Below, piece by piece: positions 33,972 to 42,135 of a stretch of 64,000 nt of DNA. Numbering within the stretch: position 1 is the first letter of the stretch; every line of letters begins with the position of its first letter. Both the position numbers and the translations under genes were made by a program. The notes under the pieces are model-generated. The model did not search any database, was not told where the DNA came from, and saw only the letters and a program-made list of their open reading frames with translations. This DNA comes from Pontibacter sp. E15-1 (GTDB taxonomy: Bacteria; Bacteroidota; Bacteroidia; Cytophagales; Hymenobacteraceae), in assembly GCF_022601975.1 (NCBI RefSeq), contig NZ_JAKVIR010000012.1, positions 62,001 to 126,000 of the forward strand, written 5' to 3'.

Positions 33972-36482
33972 ATGAACTATACTTTCAATCATTTTCTACA
34001 CAACCTTTTGCTTAGCGGAATTTCAGACGATGACGACACGGAGCTCATCCCGATCATCACGGCAGACATTGAGGATGACGTGAAAACGGAGGAGCTGCCG
34101 GACGAATTGCCCATTCTGGCAGTGCGCAACACCGTGCTGTTTCCGGGAGTGGTGCTGCCGATTACCGTGAGCCGTAAAAAGTCTGTGAAACTGGTGCGCA
34201 AAGCCCATACCGGCGACAAGATCATCGGGGTAGTGGCCCAGAAGAACACCGTAAGCGACGACCCCATGGGCGAAGACCTGTATGAGATCGGCACGATCGC
34301 GAAGATCCTGAAGATGCTGGTGCTGCCCGACGGCAACACCACGATCATCATCCAGGGGCAGAGCCGCTTCAAGATCGAGGAGATCAAGCGGGAAGACCCC
34401 TACCTGACGGCCAAGGTAAGCCTGTGCGAGGAAACCCCGCTCGACAAGAAAAGCAAGAATGTGAAAGCCCTGGTGCAGTCGCTGAAAGACGCGGCTGGCA
34501 AGATGCTGAAGCTAAACCCGGAGATACCGCAGGAGGCGCAGGTGGCGCTCGATAACATCGACAGCCCGAGCTTCCTGACCCACTTCCTGTCGAGCAACCT
34601 GAACGTGGAGGTGGCCCAGAAACAGCTGCTGCTGGAGGTGAACGACAGCACCGAGCGCGGCACCCAGCTGCTGGAGCTGATGCTCCGCGAGATTCAGATG
34701 CTGGAGCTGAAGCAGGAAATCCACTCCAAAGTGCACACCGACATTGACCAGCAGCAGCGCGACTATTTCCTGCGGCAGCAGATAAAGGTGCTGCAGGACG
34801 AGCTGGGGCAGGAGGGGCCCGACCAGGAGATTGAGCGTTTCCGGGAGCGGGCTAAGAAAAAGAAATGGGCTGAGCCGGTGGCAAAGCACTTCCAGAAAGA
34901 GATTGACAAGCTGGGCCGCCTCAACTCGCAGGCGGCAGAGTACCCGGTGGCGGTGAATTACCTCGAGTTTCTGCTCGACCTGCCCTGGAACGATTATACC
35001 AAAGACAACTTCAACCTGAAGCGCACCAGAAAGATACTTGATGCCGACCATTACGGACTGGAGAAAGTGAAGGAGCGCATTCTGGAATACCTGGCGGTGC
35101 TGAAGCTGAAGAACGACATGAAAGCGCCAATTCTGTGCCTGTACGGCCCTCCGGGGGTGGGTAAAACCTCTTTGGGCCGCTCAGTTGCCAAGGCGCTGGG
35201 GCGTAACTACGTGCGCATGTCGCTGGGCGGCGTGCGCGACGAGGCGGAGATCCGCGGACACCGCCGCACCTATGTGGGCGCAATGCCAGGCAAGATCATC
35301 AGCCAGATTAAGAAAACAGGTTCCTCCAACCCGGTCATTATCCTGGACGAGATAGACAAGCTGGCCTCCGATTTCCGGGGCGATCCGGCCTCTGCCCTGC
35401 TCGAGGTACTGGACCCGGAGCAGAACCATACCTTCATGGACAATTACCTGGACGTGGAGTATGACCTGTCGAAGGTGCTGTTCATTGCCACAGCCAACTC
35501 CCTCGAGACCATTCAGCCTGCTCTACGCGACCGGATGGAGATTATCGAGATCACGGGGTATACCCTGGAGGAGAAAACCGAGATCGCCAAGCGCCATCTG
35601 GTGCCGAAGCAACTCAAGGAGCACGGCCTGAAACCGGAGGACGTGAAGGTGCCGAAGCCAACCATCGAAAAGCTGATCGACGATTATACCCGCGAGTCGG
35701 GCGTGCGGAACCTGGAGCGGAAAATCGGGCAGCTGGTGCGCAACACGGCCAAGCTGAAGGCGATGGAGGAGGAGTTTGCCAAGTCCATCAAGCCCGAGGA
35801 CGTGACCAAGATCCTGGGTTCGGAGATTTTCGACAAAGAGATTTACCAGGACATCGACACGGCCGGAGTGGTGACGGGCCTTGCCTGGACCTCGGTGGGC
35901 GGTGATATCCTGTTCATTGAGTCGATCCTGAGCAGGGGCAAGGGCAAGCTGACGCTCTCGGGCCAGTTGGGCGATGTGATGAAGGAGTCGGCCATGACGG
36001 CCATCTCCTACCTGAAAGCGCACGCCGACCTGCTGGAGATCGACTACCGCCTCTTTGACCAGTATGACCTGCACATCCACTTCCCGGAGGGGGCAGTGCC
36101 GAAAGACGGCCCGTCGGCGGGTATAGCCATTTTCACGTCCATTGCCTCTGTGTTCACGCAGCGCAAGGTAAAGTCGCGGCTGGCCATGACGGGCGAGATT
36201 ACGCTGCGCGGCAAGGTGTTGCCGGTAGGGGGCATCAAGGAGAAGATACTGGCTGCCAAGCGTGCCGGCATCACTGACATTATCCTGTGCCAGAAAAACA
36301 AAAAAGACATCAACGACATCCCGGCGCACTACATCAAGGGCCTCACCATCCATTATGTAGACCGTGTGGATGACGTGGTCCGGATCGCGCTGCTGCAGGA
36401 GAAAGTGAAATACCCGCTGAAGCTGACGGTGACGGAAGAGAAAATTCTGAATGGGCGTGTGAGTGACGAACTGAACAATTGA
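33972..36482 (+). CDS. lon: ATP-dependent protease Lon
   Basis: 836 residues from ATG 33972. The frame is open back to 33762, but those 70 codons are not Lon-like. N-terminal LAN domain (ELPILAVRNTVLFPGVVLPITV, about 57-78); AAA+ module with Walker A GPPGVGKTSLGR (about 391) and Walker B VIILDEIDKL; protease domain with the catalytic Ser in KDGPSAGIAIF (about 714) and Lys in VGGIKEKILAAKRAG (about 756). It degrades misfolded and regulatory proteins in the cytoplasm. The codon pair GGT ATA in AGIA is an example of the word bias described in the findings. Confidence 0.96.
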   Translation: MNYTFNHFLHNLLLSGISDDDDTELIPIITADIEDDVKTEELPDELPILAVRNTVLFPGVVLPITVSRKKSVKLVRKAHTGDKIIGVVAQKNTVSDDPMGEDLYEIGTIAKILKMLVLPDGNTTIIIQGQSRFKIEEIKREDPYLTAKVSLCEETPLDKKSKNVKALVQSLKDAAGKMLKLNPEIPQEAQVALDNIDSPSFLTHFLSSNLNVEVAQKQLLLEVNDSTERGTQLLELMLREIQMLELKQEIHSKVHTDIDQQQRDYFLRQQIKVLQDELGQEGPDQEIERFRERAKKKKWAEPVAKHFQKEIDKLGRLNSQAAEYPVAVNYLEFLLDLPWNDYTKDNFNLKRTRKILDADHYGLEKVKERILEYLAVLKLKNDMKAPILCLYGPPGVGKTSLGRSVAKALGRNYVRMSLGGVRDEAEIRGHRRTYVGAMPGKIISQIKKTGSSNPVIILDEIDKLASDFRGDPASALLEVLDPEQNHTFMDNYLDVEYDLSKVLFIATANSLETIQPALRDRMEIIEITGYTLEEKTEIAKRHLVPKQLKEHGLKPEDVKVPKPTIEKLIDDYTRESGVRNLERKIGQLVRNTAKLKAMEEEFAKSIKPEDVTKILGSEIFDKEIYQDIDTAGVVTGLAWTSVGGDILFIESILSRGKGKLTLSGQLGDVMKESAMTAISYLKAHADLLEIDYRLFDQYDLHIHFPEGAVPKDGPSAGIAIFTSIASVFTQRKVKSRLAMTGEITLRGKVLPVGGIKEKILAAKRAGITDIILCQKNKKDINDIPAHYIKGLTIHYVDRVDDVVRIALLQEKVKYPLKLTVTEEKILNGRVSDELNN

Positions 36483-36547
36483 CCTTTTCCTGACTGAGCA
36501 GGTAGCATTTTATATACTATCTGGTATTCAGAATTACCTATTACGCC

Positions 36548-37594
36548 ATGAAAGCACACAAGCCACTGCTAAGTATGTTGCTGCTATGCTTCGCCCTGAC
36601 AGCGCAGGCACAGATAGGCGGGCAGCGTGCTTTCTCCTTTCTGGAGTTGCCGCACAGTGCCAAGCGGGCGGCTTTGGGGGGTATAAACGTGTCGGCGGGG
36701 GCGCACGATGTGAACATGGTGGCCGCTAACCCCGCCCTGCTGAACGAGGAGATGGACAACCAGCTTTCGCTGAGCTATATCGGCTATCTGGCGGATATCC
36801 GGCAAAGCAGCGTAGCCTACGCCTTCCACTCGGAGAAATACGGCCGCTGGGCCGCTGGCGTCAATTACCTGAACTACGGGGATTTTGTGCAGCGCGACGC
36901 GACCGGAACGGAGCTAGGCACTTTTAACGTAAACGACTATACCCTGAGCCTAACGCATGCCCGGCAAGCGGAGGCCTTCACGATGGGGGCCACGGCAAAG
37001 GTGGCGGTATCCAGCATCGCCGGGAGCCAGGCGGTGGGCCTGCTGGCCGATGCAGGGGTGGCCTTTAACCATCCGGAGAAAGACCTGACGGTGGGCCTCG
37101 CCTTCAAGAACATCGGCTATCAGGTGAAAGCCTATGACGGCGGAGACCGCCAGCCCATGCCGTTTGATGCCCAACTGGGTATAAGCTACAAGCCCTTGCA
37201 CATGCCGGTGCGGCTGTCGCTCACGGCGCACCGCCTCTACCAGTTCGACATCGTGTACCTCGACCCAAACGAGCCGGGGCAACTGGATGAAAACGGCAAC
37301 GAGGTGAAGGAAGAGAAAAAGCTGGCCGATAAGATCGCACGGCACTTTGTGGCGGGCGCTGAGTTTGTGTTCAGCAAGAACTTTCAGCTTCGGGCCGGGT
37401 ATAACCACCTGCGCCGCCGGGAGCTGCGCCTCGATACGTCCTCGGGCGGGGCCGGTTTCTCGGTGGGGGCCATGCTGCGGGTGCGGACCTTTGAGCTGAA
37501 CTACGGCAGCGCCTTTTTCCATCCATCCGGAGCCACGCACTACATCACCGTGAGCACCAATACCCGAACGTTCCTGAAAAATAAAAGTATTTGA
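36548..37594 (+). CDS. porQ: Type IX secretion system protein PorQ
   Basis: 348 residues with a signal peptide (LLSMLLLCFALTAQA). The mature N-terminus QIGGQRAFSFLELPHSAKRAALGG followed by AANPALLNEEM is diagnostic of PorQ, an outer-membrane beta-barrel of the PorV/FadL-like family that, with PorU/PorZ, handles T9SS cargo and A-LPS attachment. Repeated beta-strand pairs and a terminal YITVSTNTRTFL fit a barrel. It stands 65 bp after lon on the same strand; other por genes are not adjacent. Confidence 0.9.
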   Translation: MKAHKPLLSMLLLCFALTAQAQIGGQRAFSFLELPHSAKRAALGGINVSAGAHDVNMVAANPALLNEEMDNQLSLSYIGYLADIRQSSVAYAFHSEKYGRWAAGVNYLNYGDFVQRDATGTELGTFNVNDYTLSLTHARQAEAFTMGATAKVAVSSIAGSQAVGLLADAGVAFNHPEKDLTVGLAFKNIGYQVKAYDGGDRQPMPFDAQLGISYKPLHMPVRLSLTAHRLYQFDIVYLDPNEPGQLDENGNEVKEEKKLADKIARHFVAGAEFVFSKNFQLRAGYNHLRRRELRLDTSSGGAGFSVGAMLRVRTFELNYGSAFFHPSGATHYITVSTNTRTFLKNKSI

Positions 37595-37660
37595 TAACGC
37601 AACAGGCCATACCCTTGTTAGGTAATAGTGCCTGCAATTTAATCAAAAGGAGAAAAGACC

Positions 37661-39058
37661 ATGTTAGATAATATAGAACACTTAACCCCGGCCCAGATTG
37701 TAGCGGAGCTGGACAAGTATATCATTGGGCAGAACGACGCCAAACGCAACGTGGCCATAGCGCTGCGCAACCGCTGGCGGCGCATGAATGCCGCAGAAAA
37801 CATTAAAAGCGAGATCGTGCCGAACAACATCCTGATGATCGGGGCGACTGGCGTGGGCAAGACAGAGATTGCCCGCCGCCTGGCCAAAATCGCCGATGCG
37901 CCCTTCACCAAGGTGGAGGCATCCAAGTTTACCGAGGTGGGCTACGTGGGCCGCGACGTAGAGAGCATGGTGCGCGACCTGATGGAGCAGTCGGTGAATA
38001 TGGTAAAGCAGAAGAAGAAAGAGGAAGTGAAGGTAAAGGCCGCAGAGCTGGTGGAAGACATTATCCTGGATGCGCTCATACCCCCGATCCAGGGCCGAAG
38101 CAGCACGCCGGTGTCTTACGCATCTTCCGACCCGAATGCGATGCCCGACACAGACTATGAGCTGAACGAGCGCACCCGCGAGAAATTCAGAGAGAAAATC
38201 CGGAAAGGCGAGCTGGAAGACCGCAAGATCGAGATCCGGGTGCAGCAGAGCGCGATGCCGGGTATGGGCGGCCTGGCCCCCGGTATGGATGAGGCATCGA
38301 TGATGAACATCCAGGAGATGATCAGCGGGATGATGCCCAAGAAAACGAAGAAGCGCAAGGTGACTATTGCCGAGGCCCGCAAGATTTTGCTGGAGGAGGA
38401 GGCGTCCAAGCTCATCGACATGGACGAGGTGAAGGAGGAGGCGATCTTCAAGGCGGAGAACTCCGGCGTGATCTTTATCGATGAGATAGACAAGGTGGCC
38501 AGCTCGAGCAAGAAGGGCGGCGGAGGCCCCGACGTGAGCCGCGAAGGCGTGCAGCGCGACCTGCTGCCGATTGTGGAGGGCTCGGCGGTAAACACCAAGT
38601 ATGGCATCATCAACACCGACCATATCCTGTTCATCGCCGCCGGTGCGTTCCACGTGGCCAAGCCCTCCGACCTGATCCCGGAGTTGCAGGGCCGTTTCCC
38701 GATTCGGGTGGAGCTGAACAGCCTGACGAAGGAAGATTTCTATCAGATCCTGAAGTTCCCGAAAAACGCCCTGACAAAGCAGTATGAGGCCTTACTGAAG
38801 GCGGAAGACGTGGAGCTGACCTTCAACGATGAGGCTTTGGACGAGATCGCCTCGATTGCCTTCGAGGTGAACACAGAAGTGGAGAACATCGGTGCCCGCC
38901 GCCTGCATACGGTGATGAGCCGCCTGCTCAACGACATCCTCTTCGATGTGCCCGACAAGATCAGCGCCAATGCCCATATCGTCATTACCCGCGAAACGGT
39001 GCAGGAGAAACTCTCGGGCATGGTGAAAAACCGCGACCTGAGCCAGTATATTTTATAA
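37661..39058 (+). CDS. hslU: ATP-dependent protease ATPase subunit HslU
   Basis: 465 residues. N domain with LTPAQIVAELDKYIIGQNDAK, Walker A IGATGVGKTEIARRLAKI (about 59-70), pore and I-domain region about 110-240, including the GGLAPGMDEASMMNIQEM segment, Walker B VIFIDEIDKV (about 269), and the C-terminal QYIL that docks into the peptidase HslV. HslV is not adjacent, so the complex must be completed from another locus. A strong Shine-Dalgarno sequence AAGGAGAAAAGACC directly precedes the ATG, which is unusual for Bacteroidota. AATTACG repeats begin at the stop codon. Confidence 0.95.
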   Translation: MLDNIEHLTPAQIVAELDKYIIGQNDAKRNVAIALRNRWRRMNAAENIKSEIVPNNILMIGATGVGKTEIARRLAKIADAPFTKVEASKFTEVGYVGRDVESMVRDLMEQSVNMVKQKKKEEVKVKAAELVEDIILDALIPPIQGRSSTPVSYASSDPNAMPDTDYELNERTREKFREKIRKGELEDRKIEIRVQQSAMPGMGGLAPGMDEASMMNIQEMISGMMPKKTKKRKVTIAEARKILLEEEASKLIDMDEVKEEAIFKAENSGVIFIDEIDKVASSSKKGGGGPDVSREGVQRDLLPIVEGSAVNTKYGIINTDHILFIAAGAFHVAKPSDLIPELQGRFPIRVELNSLTKEDFYQILKFPKNALTKQYEALLKAEDVELTFNDEALDEIASIAFEVNTEVENIGARRLHTVMSRLLNDILFDVPDKISANAHIVITRETVQEKLSGMVKNRDLSQYIL

Positions 39059-39093
39059 TTACGAATTACGAATTACGAGTTACGAATTACGAA
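39058..39093. repeat. Tandem AATTACG repeat after hslU
   Basis: Five near-perfect tandem units of AATTACG, one reading AGTTACG, directly after the hslU stop. They are the same word as in the inverted repeats at 26695 and 27127, here without a cassette gene. Confidence 0.75.
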
Positions 39094-39472
39094 TGTGAGG
39101 TTAGCCCCACCTCACCTCATGCATTTTCTGAACATATATTAAAAGAGCTGGCGTCTTTGCTTTGGCAGGGGCGCCAGCTTTTTTGGTGTAGGCTGGTGTG
39201 GTTTCCGCCACGGAGTGCTGCCTGCCTGAATCGGAGGATAACAATTACACTGGTTTATTTCGATGTAGTGCGGTTATACCCTCCTCCGGCTGAAAGGTAT
39301 CTGGATTTTATCTAGCTTAACCTTGGTTAACTTCCATAATTTATACCCTTGCATCACAAAAGCCGTTATTCGCTAATAGTCTTGGTATCTGATTTAAAAT
39401 CAGCTGTTTAAAATCGTAAGTATAGGCGGTCTCCCGATTGGGGAGTGTGTTTTACTTTATTTGTTTAAGACG
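39094..39472. other. Gene-free region upstream of the spondin-domain gene
   Basis: Contains the terminator at 39146-39184 and the palindrome TTAACCTTGGTTAA (about 39317), a possible regulator site by symmetry only. No coding region or exact promoter was recognised. Confidence 0.45.
39146..39184 (+). terminator. Terminator after hslU
   Basis: AGCTGGCG (39146-39153) pairs with CGCCAGCT (39172-39179), followed by T6. Its 18-nt loop TCTTTGCTTTGGCAGGGG is nearly the same as in the hairpin at 40284-40329. Confidence 0.85.
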
Positions 39473-40201
39473 ATGGGATATAGGTTTAGAGGATGCTGGA
39501 TTTTTTTATTGGCGCTGGCGCTTGGCAGCTGCAAAGAGGCTGATGATTTTGAGTTTGTTTCTAAGAAATTTACGGTGCGCATTGAGAACGTTTCTACTGC
39601 AAACCTGGTCAATACGCCTCGGGCTGACGGCACGGTACCGCTTTCGCCGGGCGTGTACGCGGTATATGACCATTACAACCCGATGTTTCGGGTAGGGATG
39701 GCAGCCGACGAGGGGATTTCACGAATTGCGGAGGACGGCTTCCCGGAGCAGGAAATTATGGAGTTGCAAAGCATGTCCAAAGTGCTTTCCGGCACGTTCA
39801 TGTCGCCGGGCGGCCCGGATAACGGACCCGCGATCTTTGCTGGCGAAGTCGCCACATTTACCTTCAGGGCCTCACCCGGCGACCGCCTGCAGATCGCCAC
39901 GATGTTTGTGCAGTCAAACGACTGGTTTTATGCCTTCGGCGACAAGGGCCTTGACTTGTTTGACGGCCTGCATGCCGTGGAGGGCGATGTGACCTCGCAT
40001 CTGGTGCTGTATGATGCCGGCACGGAGGAGGACACCGCACCCGGCACCGGCCCTTTCCAAAAGCCCGTTCAGGATCCGCTGGCCACTAACATAGGCCCCG
40101 ACGATGCGGTGAATCAGATTCAGAAAGCGGCCACCCGGCATCCTGACTTCACCATACCGTCCACCGCGGCTGTCATTAAAGTGACGATCACACATCAGTA
40201 A
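39473..40201 (+). CDS. Spondin-domain lipoprotein
   Basis: 242 residues from ATG 39473; an upstream TTG is possible. FLLALALGSC is a lipobox. The rest resembles bacterial spondin_N domain proteins: KFTVRIENVSTANLVNT, LSPGVYAVYDHYNPMF, IFAGEVATFTFRASPGDRL, IATMFVQSNDWFYAFGDKGLDLFDG, HLVLYDAGTEEDTAPGTGP and FQKPVQDPL. It is probably a surface or periplasmic lipoprotein; the bacterial role of the domain is not known. Two terminator hairpins with the same loop sequence flank it. Confidence 0.85.
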   Translation: MGYRFRGCWIFLLALALGSCKEADDFEFVSKKFTVRIENVSTANLVNTPRADGTVPLSPGVYAVYDHYNPMFRVGMAADEGISRIAEDGFPEQEIMELQSMSKVLSGTFMSPGGPDNGPAIFAGEVATFTFRASPGDRLQIATMFVQSNDWFYAFGDKGLDLFDGLHAVEGDVTSHLVLYDAGTEEDTAPGTGPFQKPVQDPLATNIGPDDAVNQIQKAATRHPDFTIPSTAAVIKVTITHQ

Positions 40202-40283
40202 ACGGCAACGTTCGCTGAGATGTGCGCTCCGGGTATGGAGGAGCAGAAATTGGGCTTGGCTCTAAGTCAGGTAAGCCTACAGC

Positions 40284-40329
40284 AACAGGAGCTGGCGCTA
40301 TTGCTTTGGCAAGGGTGCCAGCTCCTGTT
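40284..40329 (+). terminator. Hairpin after the spondin-domain gene
   Basis: AACAGGAGCTGGC (40284-40296) pairs perfectly with GCCAGCTCCTGTT (40317-40329) and is followed by ATTTTG. The loop contains TTGCTTTGGCAAGG, like the hairpin at 39146. Confidence 0.8.
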
Positions 40330-40397
40330 ATTTTGTATGCGGGCGAGCCCATACCGCATAAGCACCATGTAGGAGCTATACCTTTATACCCTGTTCT

Positions 40398-40435
40398 TCG
40401 TAATTTCTAATTCAGAAATTCTAATTTTTAATCCA
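40398..40435. repeat. AATTTCTAATTCAGAAATT repeat before the SDR gene
   Basis: Overlapping palindromic AATTTCTAATTC/AGAAATTCTAATT words directly upstream of the SDR start, the same family as at 2448-2466 and 2597-2614. Confidence 0.55.
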
Positions 40436-40440
40436 ACGAA

Positions 40441-41172
40441 GTGAACATCTACATCATAACGGGAGCCAGTAAAGGCATCGGCAAAGCCATAGCCCAGGAA
40501 CTGCTGAAAGACGAGAATAACCGCGTGGTGGGCGTGCAGCGCACCGACACCCTGCGGCATCCCAACTACCGCCACCAGCCCATGGATTTTTCGGACATCG
40601 AGGCCGTGGAGCATAACCTGCAGAAGGTGTTTTTACCCTACGAAGGTGCCGAAAAGCTGGTGCTGATCAACAACGCAGGCACGCTGGGCGATATCGGATA
40701 TGTGGGTGAGCAGATGCCGAACGAGCGCTTTGAGTTTGTGTTCGACATCAACGTGATTGTGCCAGCCATGCTGATGAACACGTTTTTGGAGGTATACCGG
40801 CAGCACCCGGCCCGGAAAGTAGTGGTGAACGTCAGCTCCGGCGCAGGCAAATACCCCGTGGACGGTTGGGCGAGCTACTGCGCCTCCAAAGCCGCCCTGG
40901 ATATGCTCTCGCTGACGGTGCAGAAAGAGCAGGAGGTGCGCGGCACGAGTACAAAAATATACGCCCTGTCGCCAGGGGTGGTCGATACGGCCATGCAGGC
41001 GAGTATCCGGGAGGCCGACGTGAACCGCTTCAGTAACGTAGCGAAGTTCCAGGATTATAAAGCCAATGGAGAGTTAGCCACACCCGAAGAGGTAGGCCGG
41101 AAGATCGTACATTTTCTACACAACACAGACCAGTATAAGGATGTCATCGTATCCGTGCGCGACATGCCCTAG
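40441..41172 (+). CDS. SDR family NAD(P)-dependent oxidoreductase
   Basis: 243 residues from GTG 40441. Cofactor motif ITGASKGIGKAIA (residues 6-18), NNAGTLGDIG (about 76-85), VNVSSGAGKYPVDGWASYCASKAALDM with the catalytic Ser-Tyr-Lys (about 135-160), and LSPGVVDT. The overall length and sequence resemble sepiapterin-reductase/benzil-reductase-like SDRs, but the substrate cannot be set from sequence. It is a single gene between an AT-rich repeat and a terminator. Confidence 0.9.
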   Translation: MNIYIITGASKGIGKAIAQELLKDENNRVVGVQRTDTLRHPNYRHQPMDFSDIEAVEHNLQKVFLPYEGAEKLVLINNAGTLGDIGYVGEQMPNERFEFVFDINVIVPAMLMNTFLEVYRQHPARKVVVNVSSGAGKYPVDGWASYCASKAALDMLSLTVQKEQEVRGTSTKIYALSPGVVDTAMQASIREADVNRFSNVAKFQDYKANGELATPEEVGRKIVHFLHNTDQYKDVIVSVRDMP

Positions 41173-41200
41173 TGCTTCGCCAACCAGTTTGCCACACAAA

Positions 41201-41235
41201 AAGAACCTTGCCCAACCGGCAAGGTTCTTTTTTTA
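41201..41235 (+). terminator. Terminator after the SDR gene
   Basis: AAGAACCTTGCC (41201-41212) pairs with GGCAAGGTTCTT (41218-41229) and is followed by T7. Confidence 0.9.
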
Positions 41236-41324
41236 TTTCTCCTGCTGTAGCTATTGGAAAGCTGCCAGAGGATAGGTACAGCTCGAGGGCGTTTTTGAGC
41301 ATGTGTTTCCCATCGGAACTCTAT

Positions 41325-41346
41325 GGCGCAAGCGTCCGCTTGTGCC
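41325..41346. repeat. REP palindrome, third copy of the GGCGCAAGCG type
   Basis: Identical to 31432-31453, including the flanking CTCTAT on the left. Confidence 0.75.
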
Positions 41347-41853
41347 TCGTGAGCAACCCAACCTGCTGCACATCGCCTAGTAATAGCAGCACGCTTCCAC
41401 AAGATTTTTTCAGGATGACAGGAATAGGAGAATGTGACGCCTCTCCGTCAGCACCGGGCGTGGGCTGTTTTGAGGCGCAACAGCTACGGTGCTCTACCTC
41501 GCCAAAGAGTATAATCCCGACACAGCAGGATACATTTTTGGGAAATATTGCTTTATTTGGGGTTGATGTATTTCTGAATATGCCCCTGAACCAAGAGAAA
41601 AGCCCTATCCATACCGCCTACAGGATGTATGGCAATGCCCTGCCGTTAACCGGCATCAGCGCTATTCAGTGTGGTCAGACAGAAGACTTTCTGCTGAGTG
41701 GGCACCTGCCAAACGCAACATCCACTGCCTTACTCAACCGCATTCTACGGACCCTAACGGCCTCAGGTACAGGTAGGGCGCGTGGCTACAGGCAACAGTT
41801 TATTTGTAGGCAAAACTTATCAACGACACGCTAAAAACCCCTATACTTATACC

Positions 41854-42117
41854 ATGGAAAATCAAAAGAAAAGAATGCAGGAATACTGGCGGCGCAACGT
41901 GCGCATCCTGCTCACGCTGCTGGGGCTCTGGTTTGCGGTGTCATACGTGTTCGGTATTCTGCTCGTGGATGAGCTGAACCAGTTCCGGTTGGGCGGCTTT
42001 AAACTGGGCTTCTGGTTTGCCCAGCAGGGGGCCATCTATTGCTTTGTCGTGATCATCTTTGTCTATGTGATTCTGATGAACAAGCTGGACAAAGAGTTTG
42101 ATGTGAACGAAGACTAA
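41854..42117 (+). CDS. DUF4212 small subunit of a sodium/solute symporter
   Basis: 87 residues from ATG 41854; earlier in-frame starts give an unlikely hydrophilic extension. MENQKKRMQEYWRRNVRILLTLLGLWFAVSY begins a two-helix membrane protein, followed by FGILLVDELNQFRLGGFKLGFWFAQQGAIY and IVYVILMNKLDKEF-type sequence, the standard DUF4212 pattern. It is always paired with a VC_2705-type sodium:solute symporter, which follows 18 bp downstream. Confidence 0.92.
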   Translation: MENQKKRMQEYWRRNVRILLTLLGLWFAVSYVFGILLVDELNQFRLGGFKLGFWFAQQGAIYCFVVIIFVYVILMNKLDKEFDVNED

Positions 42118-42135
42118 CGCTAATAACGCAAAACA

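Larger units (their letters stand above)
41173..41853. other. Gene-free region before the acetate-uptake genes
   Basis: Holds the terminator at 41201-41235 and a REP palindrome at 41325-41346. A long open frame runs through it, but its translation has no domain-like pattern and it crosses the terminator, so it is not called. Confidence 0.55.

Noticed and set aside
41172..41834. A 220-codon plus-strand open frame between the SDR gene and the DUF4212 gene
   Set aside because: It runs through a strong terminator and a REP palindrome, has no domain-like pattern, and the recognisable DUF4212 gene begins only at 41854.
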